From Frigoriglobus tundricola (lineage in GTDB: Bacteria; Planctomycetota; Planctomycetia; Gemmatales; Gemmataceae): DNA of 64,000 nucleotides. Of this stretch, positions 56,597 through 64,000 are shown piece by piece. A program made the translations under genes and the position numbers. The stretch lies in contig NZ_CP053452.2 of NCBI RefSeq assembly GCF_013128195.2, positions 434,001 to 498,000 of the forward strand, in the 5' to 3' direction. How positions within the stretch are numbered: the stretch's first letter is position 1; every line of letters starts with the position of its first letter. The notes below the pieces were generated by a model, which was given only the letters and a program-made list of their open reading frames with translations, did no database searches and was not told where the DNA came from.

Positions 56597-59500
56597 TCAC
56601 AGGACATCGGCCGCTCCTGGAGGGGAACCGTGTTTTCCCGTGCTGAGGCGGCCGAGCAGGGCCATCACGCGGTCGCCCTCGACGGGTTTGGTCAGGTGGA
56701 AGTCGAACCCGGCCTCTTTCGTTTTCCGACGATCGTCCTCGGTTCCCCAGCCCGTGAGGGCCACGAGGACCGTCCCCGCGGTCAGCGGATCGGCCCGCAG
56801 CCGCCGGGCGACCTCGTACCCGTCGAGCCCCGGCAACCCGATGTCGAGGAAAACGAGGTCGGGGCGGTGCTCCGCGGCGGCGGTCAGCGCCGCCGGGCCG
56901 CTGTGCGCGGTTCGGGTGACGTGACCGCTGATCTGAAGTAACTCGGCCAGGCTCTCCGCCCCGTCCACGTTGTCGTCCACCACGAGGATCCGCCGCCCGC
57001 CCGCCGCGACCGGCGCCCGCCCGTTCGTGCGGCCCGCGGGCTCGTCCGCGCGATCGGCCGCCGCGGTCGCGAGCGGCAGGCGCACGACGAACGTACTCCC
57101 CGTTCCGATCCCCGCACTCTCGGCCGACACCGTGCCCCCGTGCATCTCGACGAGGTTCTTGACCAGCGACAGCCCGATGCCGAGTCCGCCCTGGGCCTTG
57201 TCGAGGGTGTCGCGTACCTGGGTGAACATGTCCCACAGCGTCGGGAGCAGCTCCGGGGCGATCCCGACACCGGTGTCGGACACCCGCACGACGGCCTCGT
57301 CGCCCTCCCACTCGGCCGTCACCCGGATGTGTCCGCCCGGCTCGCTGTACTTGGCCGCGTTGGTCAGCAGGTTCGCCACCACCTGCACCACCCGGGTCCG
57401 GTCCGCGGTCAGAACGAGAGGGACGGTCGGCAGCTCCAGAACCAGCGCGTGGCGCTTCTCATCGATACAGGGGCGGCACGCCTCGACGGCCGCCTCGACG
57501 GCCTCGCGGACAGTCACCCGCTCGGCCCGGAGCGTGATCTTCCCGCTCCGCACCCGCGACACGTCGAGCAGGTCGTCGATCAGGTTGATCATGTGCCCGA
57601 GCTGCCGGTCCATCATCGCGAGCGTCTTCACGACCTTCGGCGGCAGGTCCGCGAGGCGGAGCACCTCGATCCCGTTGCGGATCGGCGCGAGCGGGTTCCG
57701 GAGCTCGTGGGCCAGGACCGCGAGGAACTCGTCCTTGCGGCGGTCCGCCGTCTTGAGCGCCTCCTCGGCCCGCTTCCGGTCGGTCACGTTCCGCACCGTG
57801 CCGAGCAGCCGGACCGCCCGCCCGTCGTCGTCCCGGACGACCGCCCCGTCCGACTCGATCCAGAGGACCGAGCCGTCGCTGCGGCACACCCGGAACTCGT
57901 CGTGGTACGCGTCCCCCGCTAGGGCCGCCGCGGTGGCGGCCGCGGCCGCGGCCCGGTCGTCCGGGTGGAGGCAGGCCAGCCAGAAGTCGTACGTGACCGG
58001 GCCCGCGCGGTCGGCCGGGCCGAACAGCTCCCAGGCCTCGTCCGTCCACGTGGCCAGGCCGGTCACGATGTCCCAGTCCCACGTGCCCACCCGCGCGGCC
58101 CGCTGGGCGCGGGCCAGTCGCTCTTCGCTCGTCCGCTGGGCGGCCTCGGCCCGCTTCCTGTCGGTCGCGTCGTGGGCGACCGACAGGACGAATTCCACGG
58201 ACCCGTCCGGGGCGAATTCCGGGACCAGTCGGGCGGTAAAGTGCCGGGGGCCATCGTGGGCATCGAACGAGAACTCGAGAGCGGTGGGCCGGCCCTGGTC
58301 GAACACGAGGCGCAGGGCCGCTTCCCACTGGTCGCACAGATCGGCCGGCATCCCGAGGGCGCGGTTCGTTTTGCCCAGGAACGCCGCTGGTGGCCGGCCG
58401 GTGGCCCGCTCGACCGCGGCGTTCACGAACACGTGCCGCAGGTCCCGGTCGAACCGCGTGAGAACGTCCGGCGAGTTGTCGGCGAGTGCGCGGAGCTCGC
58501 GCTCCTTCGCCACGAGCGCCGCCTCCCACCGCTGCCGCTCGCTCAGATCGTAGAAGTAGCAGACCACGCCGTACCGCCCGTCGGGCAACGTGACCCGCTC
58601 GATCCGCCAGTCGTACGCTTCCACCTCGCCGATGTCCCGGCGCCGCTCGATCGTCCGCGGCGCGGCGTACAACGCGCCCGTCGCGAGCGTGTGCCGGAAC
58701 CGCGCGACGACGTCACCGGCGAAGGGCTCGGGCCAGAGGGCGCGTATGACCTCTTCGAAGTCCCGGCCCAGGAGCGGGAAAATGGAGCGGAACACCTTCT
58801 GTGCCCCGAGGCTCACTTGCCGCAGGCGGAAGTCCGCGTCCACCACGTACACGCCGAACGGGTTGTTCTGGACCAGGTGGTAGAACGTCTCGTGGTTGCG
58901 GCGGAGCAGCTCCTCGGACTGCTTGCGTTCCGTGATGTCGACGACGGTGCCCACGAGGCGGACGAGGCCGCCGGTCCCGTCGCAGATGGGTGTGACCCGG
59001 TCCTCCACCCACAGCGTGCGCCCGTCCTTGTGCCGAACGCGGTACTGGAGGGTTTGTTCGCACGGGGCGGCGCGGAGCCGCTGAAAGGCGGCGTGGCACG
59101 ACGGCAGGTCGGCCGGGTCGATGCGCCCGTCCCACCACGCCAGGGTGGGTTCGATTTCGGACTCGGAATAGCCCACCAGATGGTTCACGCCGTGCAACGA
59201 GTTGATGCGCCGCGCCGGGACGTCGAGGTCGTAGACCATCGCGTGCGTGGCGGCGGCCGCCAAGCGGAACCGCTCGTCGCTCTCCTTGAGCGCCGCTTCG
59301 GCGAACTTTCGGGCCGTGATGTCCTGGTCGGTCCCCTCGACCAGAACCAGCCGGCCGTCGGCCGTTCGGGTGGCGCGGGCCTGACTGTGGATCCAGATCA
59401 CGCGCCCGTCCGGGGTGACGAGGCGGAGGTCGTCGGCGAAGCCGTCCGCACCGGCCAGAACGGCCTCGACCCGCCGGACGGCGACGGGCCGGTCGGCCGG

Positions 59501-60508
59501 GTGGACCCGTGCGAGGAACGCCTCATAGCTCGGCTCGGCGGTCGCGGGGTCGAGTCCGAACAGTTCGTAGATCGCGTCCGACCACCACACCCGCCCGGTC
59601 GGGGGCTCCCAGGTCCAGCTCCCGAGCCGGGCGATCCGCTGGGCCTCCTTGAGGCGCTGCTCGCTCTCCCGCAGCGCCCGTTCGGCCCGCCGACGGGCGG
59701 TGAGATCGACCGCCGAGGGGATCAGGTGGGTGACCCGGCCGGTCGCGTCGCGCAGTGGGGCGAGTTGGAACTCGATGGGCATCGGCCCACCGGCCGTCAT
59801 CACGTCCACGTCGTACTGAACCGTTCGGCCACGCCGCGCCTCCGCAATGGCGTCACGCAGGCGGGCCTGCACCTCGGGCGCGTGTGCCCACCACGCGCAC
59901 TCCCAGAACGGTTTGCCGATGGCGTCCGCGCGGCTCAAGCCGCCGGCCTCGATCAGCGCCCGGTTGGCCTCGATCAGGGTGCCGTCGAGGTCGAGCACGC
60001 CGGCGAACGTGGCGAGCTGGTCGAAGGACTGTCGGCGGAACTCCTCGCTCGCCCGGAGGGCCGCTTCGCTGGCGCGCAACTCGTGGGCCATCGCCCACCG
60101 CTCGGCCGCGTTCTCGACCGCCCGGACCAGGCTCTCGGCGGTCATCCACCCCTTACCGAGGTAGTCCTGGGCGCCCGCCCGGAGCACCGCCCGCGTGTGC
60201 TCGTGCCCGACACTACCCGTCAGCACGACCACCGGGCAGACCGTCAGCCCGTCGGGGCCGACGAGTGCTTCCAGCACCTCGACCGCGTTCATGTCCGGCA
60301 GGTTATAGTCCAGGACGATACAGTCCGGCGGGCCGCCGGAATCGGCCACCGCGCGAAGCGCCTCGGCCCCGGTCTCGGCCTCGGTCCACCGGTACCGCCG
60401 GTCGGACCCCGTGAGCAGGAGCCGCCGCACCTCGGCGCGGTCGTCGGGGCTGTCGTCGACGACGACGACGCGCCACACCGGGGCCGCTAAAACCGGGGCG
60501 GTCATCAT
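56597..60508 (-). CDS. hybrid sensor histidine kinase/response regulator with multiple PAS domains
   Basis: The 1303-residue cytoplasmic protein starts MMTAPVLAAPVWRVVVVDD. A receiver (about residues 10-130, Asp in CIVLDYNLPDMNAVEVL) is followed by about six PAS/PAC units (for example FGLDPATAEPSYEAFLARVH; LVEGTDQDITARKFAEAALK), a HisKA domain with His in EFLAVLAHELRNPLAPIRNG near residue 935, HATPase (DTGVGIAPELLPTLW; GGLGIGLSLVKNLVEMHGG), and a C-terminal receiver (LVFLDIGLPGLDGYEVARRL). The ATG at 60508 is 3 bp past the stop of the small response regulator. It is likely co-transcribed with the phytochrome genes. Confidence 0.9.
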   Translation of the reverse strand: MMTAPVLAAPVWRVVVVDDSPDDRAEVRRLLLTGSDRRYRWTEAETGAEALRAVADSGGPPDCIVLDYNLPDMNAVEVLEALVGPDGLTVCPVVVLTGSVGHEHTRAVLRAGAQDYLGKGWMTAESLVRAVENAAERWAMAHELRASEAALRASEEFRRQSFDQLATFAGVLDLDGTLIEANRALIEAGGLSRADAIGKPFWECAWWAHAPEVQARLRDAIAEARRGRTVQYDVDVMTAGGPMPIEFQLAPLRDATGRVTHLIPSAVDLTARRRAERALRESEQRLKEAQRIARLGSWTWEPPTGRVWWSDAIYELFGLDPATAEPSYEAFLARVHPADRPVAVRRVEAVLAGADGFADDLRLVTPDGRVIWIHSQARATRTADGRLVLVEGTDQDITARKFAEAALKESDERFRLAAAATHAMVYDLDVPARRINSLHGVNHLVGYSESEIEPTLAWWDGRIDPADLPSCHAAFQRLRAAPCEQTLQYRVRHKDGRTLWVEDRVTPICDGTGGLVRLVGTVVDITERKQSEELLRRNHETFYHLVQNNPFGVYVVDADFRLRQVSLGAQKVFRSIFPLLGRDFEEVIRALWPEPFAGDVVARFRHTLATGALYAAPRTIERRRDIGEVEAYDWRIERVTLPDGRYGVVCYFYDLSERQRWEAALVAKERELRALADNSPDVLTRFDRDLRHVFVNAAVERATGRPPAAFLGKTNRALGMPADLCDQWEAALRLVFDQGRPTALEFSFDAHDGPRHFTARLVPEFAPDGSVEFVLSVAHDATDRKRAEAAQRTSEERLARAQRAARVGTWDWDIVTGLATWTDEAWELFGPADRAGPVTYDFWLACLHPDDRAAAAAATAAALAGDAYHDEFRVCRSDGSVLWIESDGAVVRDDDGRAVRLLGTVRNVTDRKRAEEALKTADRRKDEFLAVLAHELRNPLAPIRNGIEVLRLADLPPKVVKTLAMMDRQLGHMINLIDDLLDVSRVRSGKITLRAERVTVREAVEAAVEACRPCIDEKRHALVLELPTVPLVLTADRTRVVQVVANLLTNAAKYSEPGGHIRVTAEWEGDEAVVRVSDTGVGIAPELLPTLWDMFTQVRDTLDKAQGGLGIGLSLVKNLVEMHGGTVSAESAGIGTGSTFVVRLPLATAAADRADEPAGRTNGRAPVAAGGRRILVVDDNVDGAESLAELLQISGHVTRTAHSGPAALTAAAEHRPDLVFLDIGLPGLDGYEVARRLRADPLTAGTVLVALTGWGTEDDRRKTKEAGFDFHLTKPVEGDRVMALLGRLSTGKHGSPPGAADVL

Positions 60509-60510
60509 GC

Positions 60511-60948
60511 TTAGACAACTCCCTGGACGGGCAACACCACGCGACCGAGCCAGTAGCCGATCAGGTCGGTCACGAGCTGCACGTGTTCCGGGTACCGCAG
60601 CGGTTTCACGTGATACGCGTTCGCCCCCGCCGCGTAGCAGAAGGTGACGTCTCGCGGGTTCGCGGACGTGCTGAACACGACCACCGGAAAGGACTTGAGG
60701 GCCGGGTCCGTTTTGATGGACTCGAGCGCCTCGCGGCCGTCGACCCCGGGCGTGTTCAGGTCCATGAGCACCACCGCCGGGCGGATGGCGACCGACCCGC
60801 GCAGCAGGTCGAGGCACTCGCCCCCGGTGGTCGCGCGCCGGACCTCGACCGTGATCCCCGCTTTCCGGACAGCGTCCCGCACGGTGTCGAAGTCCTCGTC
60901 CGAATCTTCGACGATAATAATCGGAGGAAGTGTATGGGCGGTAGTCAT
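60511..60948 (-). CDS. single-domain response regulator (Rcp1-like)
   Basis: The 145-residue receiver begins MTTAHTLPPIIIVEDSDEDF, with acidic EDSDED, phospho-acceptor Asp in VVLMDLNTPGVDGREALES and Lys in ANAYHVKPLRYPEHVQLV. Small receivers of this kind serve as phospho-acceptors of phytochromes. Its ATG overlaps the stop of the phytochrome gene (ATGA), so they are coupled. It ends just before the hybrid kinase start. Confidence 0.9.
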   Translation of the reverse strand: MTTAHTLPPIIIVEDSDEDFDTVRDAVRKAGITVEVRRATTGGECLDLLRGSVAIRPAVVLMDLNTPGVDGREALESIKTDPALKSFPVVVFSTSANPRDVTFCYAAGANAYHVKPLRYPEHVQLVTDLIGYWLGRVVLPVQGVV

Positions 60949-63206
60949 TTCGGGCACTTTTCCGTCGCGAGTGTGAAGTAGAAAGTAGAGCCCGCGCCGG
61001 GGACCGATTCGGCCCAGATCCGCCCGCCGTGCCGGTCGACGATCTTGCGGACGATCGCCAGCCCGGCCCCCGTGCCCCCGCCGTAGTCGGTCCGACCGTG
61101 CAGGCGCTTGAACATCTGGAAGACCGCCTCCCGGTGCCGCTCCGGAATACCGATGCCGTTGTCCCGAACGAAGAGCACCGGCGGGTCTCCCTCGGCCGTC
61201 GGCACAGTATACCCGATCTCGACCCGTTTGTGCGGTTGGTCGTTGTACTTCAGCCCGTTGGTGATCAGATTGACCAGCACCTCGCGGACCCACCGCCGGT
61301 CGCACCGGAGCGTCGGCAGGGGGCCGATGACCACTTCCGCGCCGGCCTCGGCGATCCGCGGGGCGACCACGTCGAGCGCTTCGGCGGCGACCCCGGACAG
61401 ATCGGCGGCGGCGAGGGTCAGGTCGAGTTGGCCGACCCGCGAGAAGTGTAGCAGCGATTCGATCAGCCCCTCCATGCGGTCGGTCAGGCGGACGAGGCCG
61501 TCCAGGCGCCGCCGCTCCTCCGTGTCGAGTTTGGCCCCGGCCTGCTCGATCAGGTAGTGGGCGTACCCGTGGATGCCGCGGACCGGCTCCTTGAGGTCGT
61601 GCGAGGCCACGTACACGAACGCGTCCAGTTCCTTGCGGCTGGCGGCGAGTTCCGACCGAACCCGCTCGGCCTGATCGGTCCGCGTCCGGACCCGGTCGAG
61701 GACCGCGGCTCGCAACATGTTGGTGGCCTCGACCTCCGCCGGGGACCACGGGCGGCACTTGCCCCGGACCGTTTCGAGCCACCGCTCGAACGACCGCCGG
61801 GGGGAGAGGTACTCGCCGAGCGGGCCGGTCTCCACGGGCTTGCGCGGGTCGCCGGCCCAGGCGACCGTTTCCACCTCCTCGCGCCGGAACCAGAGCACGG
61901 AGGCGGCCAGTTCCGGCCCGAACTCAACGGCCAACAGCCCGGCGGCCCGTTCGACGAACCCGGTCGCCGGCGGGTACGCGGCGGACAGACAATCACTTGC
62001 GAACACCCGGTCCGGGTGCGCCGCGCCGAGCCACGCGCCGAGTGCGCGGGCCTCGGCCTCCGTCGGGGTTCGGCCGTGGAGGACGATCGTGTGGCCGGTG
62101 CAAACGGCCGAACCGTCGGCCGGCAGGTGGGCGGCGAGCGCGGGGGCGTTGTCGAGCAGCCAGGCGGCCGGATCGTCCGCCCGGTCCAGCCCCGCGAGCA
62201 ACCGTTCGCGGGCCGCGGTCAGGTCGATCCGCGTGCCGTACGCCTCCCGGTCCTCGGCCGCGGCGACCTGGAGCGACGCGACCTGGGCGAACACTTCGCA
62301 CGCGGCGCGCACCGCAAAGGGAACGAACCGCGGCTCCGCGTGGTGGCAGGAGACGAGCCCCCAGAGCGCGCCGTCGCGCAAGAGGGGCATCGTCATCTGG
62401 CAGGCGGTGCCCATGTTCTTCAGGTACGTCGTACACATCCGCGACGAGTGCCGGAGCAGGCAGAAACTCATGTCCAGCGGGCGGCCGGTGACGGGGTTAT
62501 CGACCGGCACCAGTGGCACCGGTTCGTAGCCCACGTCCGGGACCAGCCGGAGCCAGTTCCGGGCCATCAGGTCGCGGGCCGGCTTCGGCACGTCCCCGGC
62601 CGGGAAGTGCTTGTCCAGATAGGACGCCGCGTCCGGCCGCCGGTCCTCGGCGAGCACCCAGCCGCTCGCGTCCGCGGCGAAGCGGTACACCATGACCCGG
62701 TCGAACCCGGTCAGCCGCCGCACCTCGACGGCGACCGTCTGGCAGAACCCGCGGACGCTCGCCGACGACTGGAGGCGGGCGACGGCGTCCCGCACCAGCG
62801 TGTACGGGTCGCCCGCCCCGGGGTCCGATCGGCCGGTCGCTTCCAGTTCGAGGACGAGGAGCCCGTCGCTGGTGTGAACGGTGACGTCGAGCGGGGCTCC
62901 CCCGGTCGGCGGCACCAGCGTCAGAGCGAACCGCGGCCCGGCGTCCAGCCGCTCGCGGGCGACGGTGGCGCGCAGCCGGTCGGCCACCTCGGTGCCGAAC
63001 AGGTCGTCAACCGCCCGGCCGAGAACCGCGTCCGGCTCCGCTCCGAGCCAGCGGCGGGTGTTGGCGCTCGCCTGGACGACCACGAGGTCGTCCGGGCGGA
63101 GGACCAAGAGGGCGCCGTGGGGCTGAATGAGACCGGGGATCTGGATCGGGATCCGGTCACACGCGGCCGGATCGAACCCCGGACCGGAGAGCGGATCAGC
63201 TCCCAT
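60945..63206 (-). CDS. bacteriophytochrome histidine kinase
   Basis: The 753-residue red/far-red photoreceptor has the PAS-GAF-PHY-kinase order. The biliverdin-binding Cys is residue 16 in DPAACDRIPIQIPGLIQPHG. The GAF domain has FPAGDVPKPARDL (PASDIP region, residues 201-213) and LWGLVSCHHAEPRF. Where most bacteriophytochromes have a chromophore-contacting His in SPxH, this one reads SSRMCTTYLKNMG with Cys. Kinase: His in FVYVASHDLKEPVRGIHGY and FVRDNGIGIPERH with GGGTGAGLAIVRK. GGAGACACCA precedes the ATG at 63206. No heme oxygenase gene for biliverdin is in the window. Confidence 0.9.
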   Translation of the reverse strand: MGADPLSGPGFDPAACDRIPIQIPGLIQPHGALLVLRPDDLVVVQASANTRRWLGAEPDAVLGRAVDDLFGTEVADRLRATVARERLDAGPRFALTLVPPTGGAPLDVTVHTSDGLLVLELEATGRSDPGAGDPYTLVRDAVARLQSSASVRGFCQTVAVEVRRLTGFDRVMVYRFAADASGWVLAEDRRPDAASYLDKHFPAGDVPKPARDLMARNWLRLVPDVGYEPVPLVPVDNPVTGRPLDMSFCLLRHSSRMCTTYLKNMGTACQMTMPLLRDGALWGLVSCHHAEPRFVPFAVRAACEVFAQVASLQVAAAEDREAYGTRIDLTAARERLLAGLDRADDPAAWLLDNAPALAAHLPADGSAVCTGHTIVLHGRTPTEAEARALGAWLGAAHPDRVFASDCLSAAYPPATGFVERAAGLLAVEFGPELAASVLWFRREEVETVAWAGDPRKPVETGPLGEYLSPRRSFERWLETVRGKCRPWSPAEVEATNMLRAAVLDRVRTRTDQAERVRSELAASRKELDAFVYVASHDLKEPVRGIHGYAHYLIEQAGAKLDTEERRRLDGLVRLTDRMEGLIESLLHFSRVGQLDLTLAAADLSGVAAEALDVVAPRIAEAGAEVVIGPLPTLRCDRRWVREVLVNLITNGLKYNDQPHKRVEIGYTVPTAEGDPPVLFVRDNGIGIPERHREAVFQMFKRLHGRTDYGGGTGAGLAIVRKIVDRHGGRIWAESVPGAGSTFYFTLATEKCPK

Positions 63207-64000
63207 TGGTGTCTCCGTACCCGTGCGACGGTTCCGCCTCGGTCCGGCTCAGTGTGAAGAAGAACGTCGCCCCGTGCCCCTCCTGCGAGTCCAGCCAGAC
63301 GTGACCGCGGTGCCGTTCGACGAGCTTCTTGACGATCGTCAGCCCGGCCCCGGTCCCGCCGCCGTACGCCTCCCGGCCGTGCAGCCGCTTGAACATCTTG
63401 AAGACCTGCTGGTGGTGCTTCGGGTGGATGCCGATGCCGTTGTCCCGTACGTAGAAGATCGTGTGTCCGACCAACCCGGCCGGGCGCCCCGGGACGGCGT
63501 GGGCCTCCTCCGCGCCGACGTACCCGACCTCGATCCGCTTGGCGGCGCTGTTGTTATATTTCAAGGCGTTTGAGAGGAGGTTCACGAACACCTCGCGGAG
63601 CCGCACGCGGTCGCACCGGACCGTCGGCAGCGCGCGGGGCACGACGATCTCCGTCCCGCCCCCGGCGCGCGCCCCGACCATTTCGACCGCCTCGGCCAGC
63701 ACCTCGTTCAGGTCCGCCGCGTCCAGGGCGAGCGTCAGCCGGCCGACCCGCGAGAAGTGCAGCAGCGAGTCGAGCAGGCCGTCCATGCGGACCGTCAGCC
63801 GCATCAGGGCCTCGAGCTTCCGCCGGCTCTCCTCCTCCGCCGCCGCCATCTCCTCAAGAAGCTGGTGGGCGTACTTGTGGATGCCCCGCAGCGGCTCCTT
63901 CAGGTCGTGGCTGGCGACGTAGGCGAAGGCGTCGAGTTCCTCGTTCGAGTGCGCCAGGTCGGCGTTCAGGTCGGCCAGGTGCTCGGCCCGGCTCACCACC
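63196..64000 (-). CDS. sensor histidine kinase, N-terminus cut by window edge
   Basis: At least 267 residues of a kinase are visible: His in FAYVASHDLKEPLRGIHKYA, Asn box NLLSNALKYNNSAAKRIEVG, FYVRDNGIGIHPKHHQQVFK, GGGTGAGLTIVKKLVERH. It is strongly similar in style to the kinase part of the neighbouring phytochrome, as from a duplication. Its stop overlaps the phytochrome start by 11 bp. The sensory part lies beyond the window. Confidence 0.88.
   Translation of the reverse strand, partial: VVSRAEHLADLNADLAHSNEELDAFAYVASHDLKEPLRGIHKYAHQLLEEMAAAEEESRRKLEALMRLTVRMDGLLDSLLHFSRVGRLTLALDAADLNEVLAEAVEMVGARAGGGTEIVVPRALPTVRCDRVRLREVFVNLLSNALKYNNSAAKRIEVGYVGAEEAHAVPGRPAGLVGHTIFYVRDNGIGIHPKHHQQVFKMFKRLHGREAYGGGTGAGLTIVKKLVERHRGHVWLDSQEGHGATFFFTLSRTEAEPSHGYGDTNGS

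Noticed and set aside
57965-60490. Long plus-strand open frame of over 800 codons
   Set aside because: It is the antisense shadow of the multi-PAS hybrid kinase; the product is Arg/Gly/Pro-rich with no domain motifs.

Overview
The window is high-GC DNA from a planctomycete, most likely a Gemmata-like member of the Gemmataceae. Pointers are a DUF1559 prepilin-type protein, several ECF sigma factors fused to membrane and C-terminal domains, a TIGR03067-like domain, an extracellular protein with a planctomycete-type N-terminus ([11 protein letters not shown]), a TatC with a long insertion, a Ser/Thr kinase with an extracytoplasmic domain, and many palindromic intergenic repeats. The organism is inferred from gene content, not from rRNA. 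Layout of the left chromosomal part (1-40060): a partial SPFH protein; an ADP-ribosylglycohydrolase split by a frameshift; tatC; a fused uroporphyrinogen-III methyltransferase/synthase; uxaA; a DUF1559 protein; a frameshifted HDOD-histidine kinase followed by a DNA-binding response regulator; mnmG carrying an in-frame repeat-derived insert; a Ser/Thr kinase, a lysine-rich Ig-like protein and a phosphohexomutase; then a sigma-factor-rich stretch (19.8-34.9 kb) with four ECF-type genes, an alginate-export-like porin, and an ATGA-coupled operon of glycosyltransferase, thioesterase and prenyltransferase-like protein. Next come a Tat-exported Gfo/Idh/MocA oxidoreductase, a GspE/PilT-type ATPase, an amidohydrolase and a tRNA-His. 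Centre (40093-56288): a 16.2-kb integrative element sits in tRNA-His(GTG). A perfect 46-bp repeat of the tRNA 3' half bounds it. It has a tyrosine recombinase at each end, excisionase-like HTH proteins, a RepA-like ATPase followed by an iteron array (candidate origin), and a sigma-like regulator. Its phage genes are an orphan HK97-type prohead protease, a tape-measure-like protein and small structural-type proteins. No terminase, portal or major capsid gene is visible, so it looks like a phage satellite or a strongly reduced prophage. Its cargo is a pentapeptide-repeat membrane protein cut in two by an IS630-family insertion; removing the IS at its TA target restores a perfect pentapeptide register. 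An XRE repressor with an operator/promoter region and several small unknown proteins complete it. Right chromosomal part (56335-64000, all minus strand): a phytochrome signalling cluster, transcribed right to left: a histidine kinase (cut by the window edge), a bacteriophytochrome kinase, a small response regulator and a multi-PAS hybrid kinase, with overlapping or nearly abutting genes. Both integrases, the att repeats, the paired end palindromes and a leftover arm sequence beyond attR point to tRNA-His as a repeatedly used integration site.
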